A DNA stretch of 64,000 nucleotides from CAWDPQ01 sp049642465 (GCA_049642465.1 JBAROV010000208.1:62001-126000); one strand, 5' to 3'; counted from the first letter of the stretch, positions 1-9,518 are shown. Made by a program: numbers and translations. The notes: generated by a model from the letters alone, not told the origin.

Positions 1-151
1 TGGCATTGAGCCGTTCGGCCAGGGCGCCAAAGGTTCGAGACGCATCCCGAAGCAACGTGTTTTCCCGTTTGAGTTGGTCTACCTGGTGTTCGCAATCCTG
101 GAGGGCCGCGACGATCTCGTCGGGGCCTTCGGTGGTGTCATCCTGGCTCAT
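1..151 (-). CDS. partial small coiled-coil protein, function unknown (5' end of gene)
   Basis: The gene is on the minus strand and runs off the left edge, so only the first 50 residues are visible. The peptide begins MSQDDTTEGPDE and continues as a charged helix (DCEHQVDQLKRENTLL then FGALAERLNA), a leucine-rich coiled-coil pattern. The ATG at 151 is preceded by a purine-rich GGGAGG, which is why I chose it. The same frame stays open upstream to another ATG at 367, so a 72-residue N-terminal extension is possible. I know no function for it. Confidence 0.6.
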   Translation of the reverse strand, partial: MSQDDTTEGPDEIVAALQDCEHQVDQLKRENTLLRDASRTFGALAERLNA

Positions 152-688
152 CGTCCTCCCTCTCGCAGTGACCTGGTCGCGCGCGGGCGCGACAGCATCG
201 GCCCAGCTTTCGAGGCTCAGCAAGATGTTCGCCAACCGCGCACACAGTGTGCGACGGCTCCGTTCAGCTTGACTGATCCAGTTCTGCGAGCGTAAAGTGC
301 GGGCGAAATTCCCCTCAACCGAATAGACGGCTGGCGCGAAGAAGGGCGCGTCGAAGTGTGACTGCATTCTCCACGCAACCGGGTGGGCGACTGCTCTGGT
401 GTCTCCGGCGCCGAAAAAGCGACGTGCGTTGCCTGATCTTTCCCGGCGCCATGCCCATCGAGATTCAAGTTCTCCAGGATCGCGACATCGTCCTGACGGA
501 GCTTTTTCAGGAAGAGTGGCTCGCGATCGACTGGGCCCGCGTGTATGGGGAGCGCTTGAAGGCGCAGGGGTGGCGGGAGTCCCCTGAGGCCGAACCGTCC
601 TAGCTCTGCCATTGCAGTTCTTTGCGGGGCGTACGAATCGATGCATTAGACTCGTGACGATCTGCCTGCTGTTTCGGTTGAGAACGGG
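152..688. other. gap with no confident gene
   Basis: Positions 152-367 are an open in-frame extension of the leftmost minus-strand gene and could be its true N-terminus; third-position GC looks coding-like. On the plus strand a short frame at 451-603 would encode a 50-residue peptide starting MPIEIQVLQDRDIVL, but no ribosome binding site precedes it. I see no strong hairpin or promoter. The promoter of the VWA gene starting at 689 should lie in the last part. Confidence 0.3.
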
Positions 689-2776
689 ATGAGACGACTT
701 ACGTCATTCGTGGTTTCCTTGGGGTTACTCCTCTCTATTGCTGTTGCAGCCGGTCAAGAGCAGGCACCTGCTAGCCAAGACCCTGCGAAATCGCCGTCCA
801 GCACCCAACAGCCGCCGGTCTTCCGCACAGAGGCGAATTTCGTCCGCGTTGATGCGTATCCGACAAAGGACGGCCGTCCGGTCCAGGGACTCACCGCGGC
901 GGACTTCGAGATTTTCGAGGACGGCGCGCCGCAGAAGATCGTCTCCTTCGAACACGTACGCATCAGCACAGGGACGGCTCCTGATGCCCGGATCGAGCCG
1001 AATTCGGTGCGAGAAGCCGAACGGATGGCGGCCAACCCGCGCAACCGCGTCTTCGTCGTGTATCTGGACGTGCCGCATGTTCAGGTGGAGGGGTCTCATC
1101 ACATTAAAGAACCGTTGATCCGTCTCCTGAGCCGGATGATGGGCCCTGACGATCTGGTCGCCGTCATGACGCCGCTGATGTCTTCAACGCACATCACGTT
1201 CGGCCGCAAAACCGATGTCATCGAGCAGCAGCTCCGTGAGAATTGGCCGTGGGGCATGCGCGAACGTCTCGTGCCGATGGACGACCACGAGACCCAGTAC
1301 GAGCTGTGTTATGCCTTCGATCAGGAGATTCTCGCGGAAATGAAGGCTCGCCGTCGTGAGCGCCTCGTGCTCGAGTCCCTGCACGAGATGGTTCAGTACC
1401 TCGCCGGAATACGCGAGGAACGCAAGGCAATCATCGTCGTCACCGAGGGCTGGCAGCTTTACACCCCGAACCCTTCCTTGATGAAGATGGGAAGCGACCA
1501 ACGTGTTCCCGGTGAGGACCGTATCGGTGTCGGGCCCGATGGCAGGCTCCGCCGTAACCCGGCCACCACGCGAACGGAAAACATTTCGTCCAAGTACGAG
1601 TGCGACACCGAGCGCGTGACGCTCGCATCGATAGACGATGAGCGATACTTCCGCGAGTTTTTGGACGTCGCCAACAAGGCGAACGCCAGTTTTTATCCGA
1701 TCGATCCGCGCGGTCTCCCGGTGTTCGACGACAGCATGGGACCGGGGCGGCCGCTGACGCCTGTCGCGAGTCAGGCACGCTTGAAGTACAAGCTGGAGAA
1801 CCTCAGGACCCTTGCGGACAACACCGACGGCCTCGCGATTCTGAACAACAACGATCTCGACAAGGGGATGAAGCGGATTTCCGACGATCTGACGTCGTAC
1901 TATCTCCTTGGCTATTACTCCGGCAATACGAAGCTCGATGGCGGTTTCCGCAGACTGCAAGTACGCGTGAAGAGTCCGGGCGTTTCAGTGCGAGCGCGGC
2001 GCGGCTATCGTGCCGCGAGGGCGGCCGAAATCGCCGCTGCAAAGGCCGTGGCAACCGCACCTGCGCCGCCTGGGGCAACCGCGCTGGGCAACGCGCTCGC
2101 CGAACTCGCTCGCACGCGGCAGGACACTCCCTTCGTCCTGCGCGCGTCCGCAGCGACCACGCAGGGGTCCTCGGAGGTAAATGGAGTCTGGATCGCGGGT
2201 GAACTAGTCGGAGGCAAGGACGCACCGCAAGGAGGAGCCGCTACGATCGAAGTCTCGGGAGGCGGAATATCGGTGAGTGCGAAAGCCGAACTCAAGCCAG
2301 GCGAACGCGCGTTCCTGATCCGCGTGCCGCTCTCGAAGTCGCTATCGGACGTCGACGTGCGAGCGCGGTTCACGCCTGTCGGGCCGCCCGGGACGTTGCC
2401 GTTCACCTACACGACGCGGGTTACCGCTCCAACCGGACTCCCTGAGCCTCTGATGTTCCGGCGCGGCGTTTCAACTGCTAACCGCTTGCAGCCGGCGGCA
2501 AGTGCACAGTTCGCGCGGTCGGACCGGCTGCGCCTCGAGGTTCCGGTTGCTGTCAACGACACGCTCGGAGCCGGACGGCTGCTCGACAAGAACGGGACGG
2601 CTTCGCCGGTGCCGGTCACGATATCGGAACGCACGGATGCGACGTCAGCGCAGCGCTGGCTGGTGGCCGACATTGTGCTCGCCCCGCTCGGCGCTGGTGA
2701 CTACGTCGTCGAACTGAGCGCCCCATCTGGCACAACCGAAAGGAAAGTGATGACGGCGATTCGTGTGACGCGATAA
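689..2776 (+). CDS. secreted VWA-domain (VWFA-related, acidobacterial type) protein, copy 1
   Basis: This 695-residue protein has an N-terminal signal peptide (hydrophobic FVVSLGLLLSIAVAAG). A conserved strand-turn segment follows (FRTEANFVRVDAYPTKDG, then LTAADFEIFEDG), as is usual before a VWA fold in acidobacterial VWFA-related proteins. The VWA-like core begins near residue 118 with VFVVYLDVPHVQ. The MIDAS position reads D-V-P-H rather than DxSxS, so metal binding is doubtful. Near residue 410 the family-typical YYLLGYYS block and RARRGYRA follow. The last ~250 residues form a separate, probably beta-rich domain. Its closest visible relative is the next gene, a tandem paralogue. It is probably an exported or surface adhesion or scaffold protein; the function is not known. 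Confidence 0.85.
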   Translation: MRRLTSFVVSLGLLLSIAVAAGQEQAPASQDPAKSPSSTQQPPVFRTEANFVRVDAYPTKDGRPVQGLTAADFEIFEDGAPQKIVSFEHVRISTGTAPDARIEPNSVREAERMAANPRNRVFVVYLDVPHVQVEGSHHIKEPLIRLLSRMMGPDDLVAVMTPLMSSTHITFGRKTDVIEQQLRENWPWGMRERLVPMDDHETQYELCYAFDQEILAEMKARRRERLVLESLHEMVQYLAGIREERKAIIVVTEGWQLYTPNPSLMKMGSDQRVPGEDRIGVGPDGRLRRNPATTRTENISSKYECDTERVTLASIDDERYFREFLDVANKANASFYPIDPRGLPVFDDSMGPGRPLTPVASQARLKYKLENLRTLADNTDGLAILNNNDLDKGMKRISDDLTSYYLLGYYSGNTKLDGGFRRLQVRVKSPGVSVRARRGYRAARAAEIAAAKAVATAPAPPGATALGNALAELARTRQDTPFVLRASAATTQGSSEVNGVWIAGELVGGKDAPQGGAATIEVSGGGISVSAKAELKPGERAFLIRVPLSKSLSDVDVRARFTPVGPPGTLPFTYTTRVTAPTGLPEPLMFRRGVSTANRLQPAASAQFARSDRLRLEVPVAVNDTLGAGRLLDKNGTASPVPVTISERTDATSAQRWLVADIVLAPLGAGDYVVELSAPSGTTERKVMTAIRVTR

Positions 2777-2827
2777 CGAAACACTCTCGACAGCCAGCCC
2801 GCACGCCTGCCAGACGTGAGAAACGCC

Positions 2828-4954
2828 ATGAGACGACACACGTCACTCGTTGTTTCCCTCGGGGTGCTTATTTCGATGGCTATTGTCGCCGGGCAACAAC
2901 AGACGCCTGCCACCCAGGACCCGCCGAAGTTGCCAACCAGTCCGCAACCGCCCCCCGTCTTTCGCACCGAGGCGAACTTCGTTCGCGTCGATGCGTTTCC
3001 AACCAGAGACGGCAAGCCCGTGTTTGGTTTGACAGCCACTGACTTCGAAATCCTCGAAGATGGGGTTCCCCAACGAATTCAATCGTTCGAGCATGTGGTG
3101 ATTAACACGGGCATACCGCCGGACGCTCGCATCGAGCCCAATTCGGTCCGCGAAGCCGAGCGGATGGCGGGCAACCCGCGCAACCGCGTTTTCGTTGTCT
3201 TCCTGGATGTGCCGCACGTCCAGATTGAGGCATCACATCACATCAAAGAGCCCCTCATTCGGTTGTTGAGCCGAATGATGGGACCGGACGATCTCGTCGC
3301 GGTCATGACGCCGCTCATGACTCCGATACAAATGACGTTCGGTCGAAAAACAGAAGTCATCGAGCAGCAACTTCGCGAGCACTGGCCGTGGGGACAGCGA
3401 TACCGGCTGGCGCCGATGGAAGATCGCGAACTGGACTATCAGAACTGCTACCCTCCGATGACGGGAGAGACGTCGCCCTCTTCTCTGGCCCAGACGCTGA
3501 TCGATCGACGGCGAGAACGGCTCGTGCTGGAGTCACTGCACGATCTCGTCATGTACCTTGGCGGGATTCGCGAGGAGCGAAAAGCCATCATCACGGTCAC
3601 CGAAGGATGGCAACTGTATCGCCCGGACGCGGGTGTGGCGCGATTGCGCAGGGACTCGGTCACTGGTATTGAGGATCCGGTGCCTGGCATCGAGCCTATC
3701 GGAGTAGGGCCGGACGGTCGTTTGCACCGCGACCCCCACTCCGTGAGACATGGAAGCGGTGGCGCCACAAAATACGACTGCGACACGGACCGGCTGGCGC
3801 TGACGTCGATGGACAATCAGCGGTACTTTCGCGATCTGCTCGAACTCGCCAACAGATGGAACGCGAGTTTTTATCCGATCGATCCGCGAGGGCTTCCTGC
3901 GGCGGACGACCCCATAGGACCTGGAGAGCCGCTCCCACCATATCTCAGCCAGGCCCGTTTGAAGCACAAGCTCGAACTCCTGAGGACGCTCGCGGAGTAT
4001 ACCGACGGACTGGCTATCCTGAACAACAACGATCTCGACCCGGGTATGAAGCGCATCTCCGACGACCTGACCTCGTACTATCTGCTCGGGTATTACTCGA
4101 CAAACACGAAGCTGGATGGCACGTTCCGATCCCTCACGGTACGCGTCAAGAAACCAGGCGTGTCGATGCGCGCGAGGCGGGGCTATCGAGCCGCAACCGA
4201 GACAGACGTGCGTTCTGCGCGAGCAGCTGCGTCGATCCCAATCCCTGAAGCTACCACAGCCGCCGCAAATGCCGTAGCAGAACTCGCGAGAATTCGTCCC
4301 GATATCCCGTTCGTGCTCCGAGCGATTGCGGCGCCGGCTGCTTCGTCTTCCGAAGTGAGCGCCATTTGGATTACTGGCGAGTTGCAGTCGGGCACGGGTT
4401 CACCTGGCGGGGGAGTCGCGACGATCGAGATCACAGGTGGTGGACTCTCGGAAAGCGCAAAAGCGGAACTTAAGCCTGGAGAGCGCGCGTTCCTCATCCG
4501 CGTGCCGTTATCCAAACCACTGTCACAAGCCGTCGTGCGCGCCCGCTTCGTGCCGACCGGACCGCCGGGCGCCCTGCCGTACACGTACACGGCGCGCGTT
4601 GCCGCTCCCGCGGCACTTCCGCAGCCGCTGATGTACCGTCGCGGCCTGTCAACGGCGAACCGCCAACAGCCCGCCGCAAATCTCCAGTTCGCCCGGTCGG
4701 ACCGTGTCCGTCTCGAGGTTGCAATCGCTGGTGGCGACGAGCTCGGATCAGGCCGCGTGCTCGACAAGAACGGACAGGCTTCGTCAGTCCCCGTTGTGAT
4801 CTCCGAACGCACCGACGCCGCATCCGGTCAGCGGTGGCTGATCGGCGACATTACGCTCGCGCCACTTGGCGCCGGTGACTACGTCGTCGAACTGAGCGCT
4901 ACATCCGGCGCGACGGAGAAAAAAGTGATGACGGCGATTCGGGTCACGCGTTAG
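2828..4954 (+). CDS. secreted VWA-domain (VWFA-related) protein, copy 2
   Basis: This 708-residue protein is collinear with the preceding gene from signal peptide to C-terminus: the same FRTEANFVRVDA block, NPRNRVFVVFLDVPHVQ, GYYSTNTKLDG and closing VMTAIRVTR. The ATG at 2828 gives the same MRRHTSLVVSL start as copy 1 (MRRLTSFVVSL). A GTG at 2816 in frame is possible but unlikely. The MIDAS position again lacks DxSxS. The most divergent part is the loop between the two halves of the VWA core, where copy 2 has extra residues (around 3440-3490 and 3600-3770). Only about 50 bases separate the copies, so they are probably co-transcribed and arose by tandem duplication. Confidence 0.85.
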   Translation: MRRHTSLVVSLGVLISMAIVAGQQQTPATQDPPKLPTSPQPPPVFRTEANFVRVDAFPTRDGKPVFGLTATDFEILEDGVPQRIQSFEHVVINTGIPPDARIEPNSVREAERMAGNPRNRVFVVFLDVPHVQIEASHHIKEPLIRLLSRMMGPDDLVAVMTPLMTPIQMTFGRKTEVIEQQLREHWPWGQRYRLAPMEDRELDYQNCYPPMTGETSPSSLAQTLIDRRRERLVLESLHDLVMYLGGIREERKAIITVTEGWQLYRPDAGVARLRRDSVTGIEDPVPGIEPIGVGPDGRLHRDPHSVRHGSGGATKYDCDTDRLALTSMDNQRYFRDLLELANRWNASFYPIDPRGLPAADDPIGPGEPLPPYLSQARLKHKLELLRTLAEYTDGLAILNNNDLDPGMKRISDDLTSYYLLGYYSTNTKLDGTFRSLTVRVKKPGVSMRARRGYRAATETDVRSARAAASIPIPEATTAAANAVAELARIRPDIPFVLRAIAAPAASSSEVSAIWITGELQSGTGSPGGGVATIEITGGGLSESAKAELKPGERAFLIRVPLSKPLSQAVVRARFVPTGPPGALPYTYTARVAAPAALPQPLMYRRGLSTANRQQPAANLQFARSDRVRLEVAIAGGDELGSGRVLDKNGQASSVPVVISERTDAASGQRWLIGDITLAPLGAGDYVVELSATSGATEKKVMTAIRVTR

Positions 4955-5061
4955 ACAAAAATTGTCAGTTCGCGTCGACAACCGCAGCTGGTCAGGGAGG
5001 GGCCGTTGCGGCGATAATCTTCGCGCCCGACAAACCGCACCTCTCGGAGGGGGACGAACTA

Positions 5062-5886
5062 ATGGTGACAAGACTTTCTCGGTACGCGATCGTCGCCGGT
5101 GTTATCACATTGTCAATGTTTGGCGCTGTGCTCTCGGCGAATCATGCCTGGAGCAATTACCACTGGGCACGAACCCAGAATCCAGTCACGCTGAAGACCG
5201 GTGATAACGTGACAACCGCGTGGGACGCGTATCTCGACGAAGCGATCGGTGATTGGAACCAGTCTGCCGTCGTGCAACTGGCTAAAGTCGCGGGCGGAGC
5301 GAAGCCGCGCCAGTGCCGCCCCACGGCAGGGCAGATCGAGGTGTGCAATGCCACCTACGGCAACAACGGATGGCTCGGAATCGCGCAGATTTGGCTGAGC
5401 GGCAGCCACATCACGCAGGCAGTCACCAAACTAAACGATACGTACTTCAATACGTCCACGTATAACACGCCAGCGTGGCGCCGTCTCGTCACCTGTCAGG
5501 AACTCGCGCATGATTTCGGGCTCGATCACCAGGACGAAACCTTCACAAACCGGAATCTCGGTTCCTGCATGGATTACACGAGCGATCCCGATGGGGGAGG
5601 GTCCTTCGGACCGAGCAACGAACACCCGGACCCGCACGACTTCGAGCAGCTGGAGCTGATCTATCAGCATGTGGACGCCACGACGACGGCCGGGGCAGCC
5701 CTTCCACACGGCGCACCGTCGGCGATGAGGGACATCCTGCTCGAGGGACCAAATCAGTGGGGCAATCTCGTCAGGGCCAGCCGGAACAATCGCATTCAGG
5801 TCTACGAACTTGACTTCGGCCGCGGAAACAAGGTCGTCACTCACGTCTTCTGGGCGGACCCGGAAGGCGACCGACGCGATCGATAA
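5062..5886 (+). CDS. secreted zincin-like protein with Q in place of the first zinc histidine
   Basis: A 274-residue protein with an N-terminal hydrophobic signal segment (residues 6-26). GGAGG precedes the ATG at 5062. Residues 146-156 read QELAHDFGLDH, which is the metzincin HExxHxxGxxH motif with Gln146 instead of the first His; Glu147, His150, Gly153 and His156 are kept. A Met-turn-like SCMDY lies at about 168-172. Cys145 and Cys169 flank the two motifs and could form a disulfide. The fold is probably a secreted metalloprotease, but classical zinc binding would need three histidines, so it may be inactive or use Gln as a ligand. The last ~70 residues look like a non-catalytic tail. An intrinsic terminator follows immediately. 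Confidence 0.75.
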   Translation: MVTRLSRYAIVAGVITLSMFGAVLSANHAWSNYHWARTQNPVTLKTGDNVTTAWDAYLDEAIGDWNQSAVVQLAKVAGGAKPRQCRPTAGQIEVCNATYGNNGWLGIAQIWLSGSHITQAVTKLNDTYFNTSTYNTPAWRRLVTCQELAHDFGLDHQDETFTNRNLGSCMDYTSDPDGGGSFGPSNEHPDPHDFEQLELIYQHVDATTTAGAALPHGAPSAMRDILLEGPNQWGNLVRASRNNRIQVYELDFGRGNKVVTHVFWADPEGDRRDR

Positions 5887-5901
5887 CCAGGCGAGAAGGG
5901 C

Positions 5902-5924
5902 GGGCGAGATTCGCTCGCCCTTTC
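5902..5924 (+). terminator. intrinsic terminator after the zincin-like gene
   Basis: A perfect 7-bp stem, GGGCGAG (5902-5908) and CTCGCCC (5914-5920), with a 5-base loop, followed by TTT. It lies 16 bases past the stop codon at 5886. The T tract is short, so efficiency is uncertain. Confidence 0.55.
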
Positions 5925-5947
5925 AATTCCGGCGAGCGTCCGGGCGC

Positions 5948-6229
5948 ATTGCACTGGTCACGTTCGTTTCCACCATACTCATCCTCGGTGCCTGCGTACC
6001 TCGTCCGCCCGCCGAGATCTCTCGTGAGCGCGCCGTCGAGATCGCCCGCTCGAACGTCACGTTCCAGGTGACAAGCGTCGATGCGGTCAAAACGTCGGCC
6101 AATGGCCGGCCAATCTGGCGTGTGACCGTGCGCGGCCGCCTACCGGGCCAACCGCCGCTGCTGTTTGAAACAAGTGTCTTCGAGGTTGACCGGCGCACAG
6201 GCAAAATCGTGGCTGTTGCGCGCACTTGA
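5948..6229 (+). CDS. small PepSY-like lipoprotein
   Basis: The frame encodes a hydrophobic segment ending in a lipobox (LILGAC), then PPAEISRERAVEIA and a C-terminal EVDRRTGKIVAV, which resembles a PepSY-type inhibitor/propeptide domain of about 70 residues. The mature product would be a small lipoprotein anchored at the periplasmic side. There is no ATG, GTG or TTG between the upstream terminator and the signal segment. The start given here is an ATT at 5948; a CTG at 5954 is the alternative. The frame extends further upstream (to 5810), but that part overlaps the previous gene and the terminator. A PepSY protein just after a protease-like gene suggests a protease-propeptide pairing, which is inference. 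Confidence 0.5.
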   Translation: MALVTFVSTILILGACVPRPPAEISRERAVEIARSNVTFQVTSVDAVKTSANGRPIWRVTVRGRLPGQPPLLFETSVFEVDRRTGKIVAVART

Positions 6230-7120
6230 TCCAGCAGATCTCGCGTCGCGCGCTGACGCCGATTCCGAACCGCATCCTGCAGCCGCGCGAGGCGCGTGTC
6301 GCAAACTTTCGGTGCGCCTGGTGGTTGCCGTTTGAGGTTGGAGCGCCGTTCGTTCGTCCTGCCCTTCCACCCGAGGAATCCGCTCCGATCTCGAGCAGCG
6401 CCCTTCGCGGTGGCCAAGTACGGCACATCTGCTGGCTCGCGAGGCCCACGAGCTCCAATCCTGCCGAGCCGACTCTTCCGGCCGCGCCGTGCTTCAGCAC
6501 ACGCTGGCTTCGGAAGCGAGTGACGCCGACGCGAGTGTTTTTCAGCGACCGCCTGATCCGTCACGCGCTGCTTCGTCAAGCGCTCAGACTACTAACCGTG
6601 TGGACGCCCGAGGGCGATGCGGCGCCGCCGGAACCGGTAGCACAGTTCTTCCAAGCAGTCGTCCTCGTCCTAGCCTGAACTCGTTCCTGGACCGAGTTGC
6701 GTCGAGCATTATCAACTTCAGAACACCAGCGTGTCCTGCCTCCTCATGGGGCGTCCCGCCGACTTGCGCATCGGCCGGTTCCCAATCGGAGAGAGGCGAG
6801 ATATCGACCGGCGTATTCACGCTGATCTGGAAAGCCAGAGTCGTGCCGTCCAACTGCTCGTTTGAAATACCGGTGGAATTGACTGTGTGACACCGCGGAA
6901 GGTGCAAATCCTGCAACGCGAACGGGCGAAGAGGGACGCAAACAGTGCGACTCCTGCCGGTCGGAAGCAGCTGGAGTCCGCACGGGCCCGGCTACGACCA
7001 TGTGAACCGTGCCATCCAGGCCGTCTTGAAGCTCGTCTAGGGTAGTCGAAGTCGCAGGAGCCCACGCCCAACTGCCAGGCCCCAGCTTCCTGTACCCAAC
7101 CGGGCCCCGGGACGAGTTTC
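6230..7120. other. 890-base gap, decayed or non-coding
   Basis: No reading frame here has the codon pattern or a recognisable motif of a real gene. A minus-strand frame at 6584-6916 (110 residues, containing GTTLAFQISVNTPVDISP) is the most protein-like stretch but has no ribosome binding site and I cannot place it. The region precedes a clearly decayed permease gene, so it is probably part of the same degenerating segment. Confidence 0.35.
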
Positions 7121-8125
7121 GGCGACGAACTGCGCCTGCGCGAAGACACTCGCGAGATCTGGGGCCGGGCCTGGCTCGATCGTCTGCAACACGAGTTGAC
7201 CTACAGTGCCCGGGTGCTCCGCAATACCCTGGCTTCACTCTCACGGCGATGCTGATTCTGGTTCTGGGCATCGGCGTCCCGTTGAGCGCGTTTCGTGTTG
7301 TGCTGACCGACCCTCGCTGAGGATTGGCGCGATCCGGATTCGCTCGCGCATCTGACGCGCCGCGCGCTTGGCGCGCATACGACGAGCCTGACGTATCCCG
7401 AGCTGGCCTTCTATGCCGCCCACCGACGTCGTTCCGAAATGTCAGCGGCATATCGACGCGTAATCCGGCGGTCTTCAGCGAGGCCACCGCCGGCACCACG
7501 CCTGAGTCGATCCCCGAGTCAATTAATGTGACGTTGCCACCTCCAATTGCTTCGCCGAATTCGGCATCGCTCCCGCGCTCGGTCGCGTGCTGACCACCGA
7601 CGTGAACGTCCGGATACCGAGCCGGCGGTGGTCATCGGCGAGTTGTTCCGGCAGCGCCGGCTCGGAGGGATCCCACATTCATCGGTCGAACCTTCCGCCG
7701 CTCGCCAAGGATCCGCGACGAAGCCTGAATGCCGCCCGCCCGGCAGCCGTTACGTAGTCGAAAGGCAGCACGCTGCCCACCGACTGGAACTCGGCCTTCG
7801 ATGTCTATGGACGCTTCTGGTCTGGAGTGTCCCCGCAAGCGTCGCAACACCTGACGCTCGCCCTTGCCGGCAAGCCGCGCGAGCGTTACCCCGACCGCGG
7901 CTGACCGCCCCGGGCCTGGTGCTTCGCTGCTCGTCGCGGCGTGCGCCAATCTCGGGACGCTCGTCCCGGCCTACGGGGGTGACGCGCGGGCGCGAGATCC
8001 GGGTCCGCATGGCGCTGGGTGCCGGCCGTCTGCGTGCCGTCCGCCAGCTGTTCAACGAATCGCTTCTGCTGGCGGCCCTCAGCGGTCTGGGCACGCCGCT
8101 CCTCTTGTACCGTCGTCCTCAAGGT
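7121..8125 (+). pseudogene. decayed ADOP-type (MacB/FtsX-like) ABC transporter permease
   Basis: Fragments in shifting frames line up in order with acidobacterial duplicated orphan permeases. From 7121 a frame reads REDTREIWGRAWLDRLQHEL and SARVLRNT. A shift near 7222-7231 leads into GFTLTAMLILVLGIGV (first membrane helix). Then come LTYPELAFYAAH, FAEFGIAPALGRVLTTDVN, EPAVVIGELFRQRRLGG, and from about 7930 a second membrane-proximal block with the frame reading EIRVRMALGAGRLRAVRQL and NESLLLAALSGLG. The intact family is about 800 residues with two MacB periplasmic domains; here several frameshifts, stops and deletions compress it to about 1 kb. It cannot give a working transporter. Confidence 0.75.
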
Positions 8126-8241
8126 GATTCAGCTGCACAACAGTCAGCGTACTTTCGAGCAGCAGCGGCGGACGATGTCGATAAAGGTACCGGTGATGAG
8201 GATCCCCCGCGTGCCGGCAAAGAAGGCGGGTCTCTTCACCG

Positions 8242-9510
8242 CTACGCGAAGAACGGCACGCCCGGCGTGGCGTAGCGGCGCATGCCTTCCTCGTTGATCT
8301 CCACGCCAATGCCGGGCTTCTCCGAAAGGGTAATGAAGCCCTTCTGTACCTGCGGTCCGTCGTAGGTCACCATCTCTTTGTACATGGCATTCGTGTCGAA
8401 GTAGGTCTGCCACTCCAGGATCATGAAGTTGGGAACCGAGGCACACACATGGCAGGAAGCCATGGCGCCGAGGAACGATGCCACCATGTGCGGCGCGAAC
8501 GGCACGTAATACAGGTTCGCCAGGTTGGCGATCCGTTGCCCCTCTCCCAGACCACCGGCCTTTTGGAGGTCGGGCATCACGATGTCCACCGCGCCCGTCT
8601 CGAGCAGGCGCCGGAACCCGTGGGCGAGATAGACGTTCTCGCCCGCACAGATAGGTGTGCTGGTCTCATCGGCAATGAGCTTGTAGGCGTCGACGTTCTC
8701 CGCCGGAACGGGCTCTTCCAGCCACATCAGATTCAGCGGTTCCATGCGCTTGGCCACCTGCTGCGCCGTCGGGAAGTCGTATCGGGCGTGCATGTCGGCG
8801 CAGATGTCGATATTGGGCCCTACGGCCTGCCGCGCCGCAGTCATCTGGTCCACCATGCGCTGCACTTCCGCCGGACTGGCCGTCCAGTTGAACTGGTCGT
8901 ACTTGTTGGGGTCGTTCCCCTGATCCAGGTCGAACTTCACGGCGTTATACCCGTCCTTGACGGCTTTGGCGGCCGCGGCTGCGAACTGGTCCGGCGTGGG
9001 CAACCGTGTCTGATACAGCGCCGTGTCGAGGTACACGCGGATCCGGTCACGGAACTTCCCGCCGAGCAGCTGGTACACGGGTACGTTCAGCGCCTTGCCA
9101 GCCAGATCCCACAGCGCGGTTTCCACGGCCGACAGCACCGCTATGTAGACGCCAGACTGAGCGCCCCCGAACACGCCGCCCTTTCGAATCTGCTCGAAGA
9201 TGCGATGAACGTTGAGCGGGCTCTGATTGCGCAGCCGCTGGCCGAAGCTTTGGACCATCTGGTAGGTGCCTCCCACGGCATCGACCGCTTCTCCGCAACC
9301 CCAGATACCTTGATTGGTGTGGATCTTGACGAACAGACTCCCGCGGACGTAGCCGCACTTCAGATCGGTGATTCGCAGCGCGGACGGGCTGGAAGCTTGT
9401 TTGGCGTTATCGACGGCTTGTCCAAATGCGGCAAGCCCCGGCCGCGCGGCGGCCGCGCCCGCCAGCGCGCAGGTGGCCAGAAATGAGCGCCGACCGGTGG
9501 TCGTCTTCAT
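8242..9510 (-). CDS. Tat-exported enolase-superfamily (mandelate racemase/galactonate dehydratase-like) enzyme
   Basis: A 422-residue protein of the MR/MLE branch of the enolase superfamily, which removes an alpha proton from a sugar acid or similar carboxylate. The start at 9510 is set by AGGAGG four bases upstream; the GTG at 9513 is too close. The N-terminus carries a twin-arginine signal (GRRSFLATCALAGAAAA), so it should act in the periplasm. Metal ligands are visible: Asp in ICADMHARYD, Glu in WLEEPVP and Glu in CAGEN. The D-x-H of ADMH and the His of FAPHM match the acid/base histidines of galactonate/gluconate dehydratases, and VKFD replaces the racemase KxK. A dehydratase of a sugar acid is the best guess. 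It sits 8 bases after the cupin gene, same strand. Confidence 0.85.
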   Translation of the reverse strand: MKTTTGRRSFLATCALAGAAAARPGLAAFGQAVDNAKQASSPSALRITDLKCGYVRGSLFVKIHTNQGIWGCGEAVDAVGGTYQMVQSFGQRLRNQSPLNVHRIFEQIRKGGVFGGAQSGVYIAVLSAVETALWDLAGKALNVPVYQLLGGKFRDRIRVYLDTALYQTRLPTPDQFAAAAAKAVKDGYNAVKFDLDQGNDPNKYDQFNWTASPAEVQRMVDQMTAARQAVGPNIDICADMHARYDFPTAQQVAKRMEPLNLMWLEEPVPAENVDAYKLIADETSTPICAGENVYLAHGFRRLLETGAVDIVMPDLQKAGGLGEGQRIANLANLYYVPFAPHMVASFLGAMASCHVCASVPNFMILEWQTYFDTNAMYKEMVTYDGPQVQKGFITLSEKPGIGVEINEEGMRRYATPGVPFFA

Positions 9511-9518
9511 CACGCCTC

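Noticed and set aside
217..612. 131-residue minus-strand reading frame
   Set aside because: Pro/Arg-rich with no motif and in another frame from the better-supported coiled-coil gene.
8449..9486. 345-residue plus-strand reading frame
   Set aside because: Antisense shadow of the enolase-superfamily gene, with no family motif of its own.
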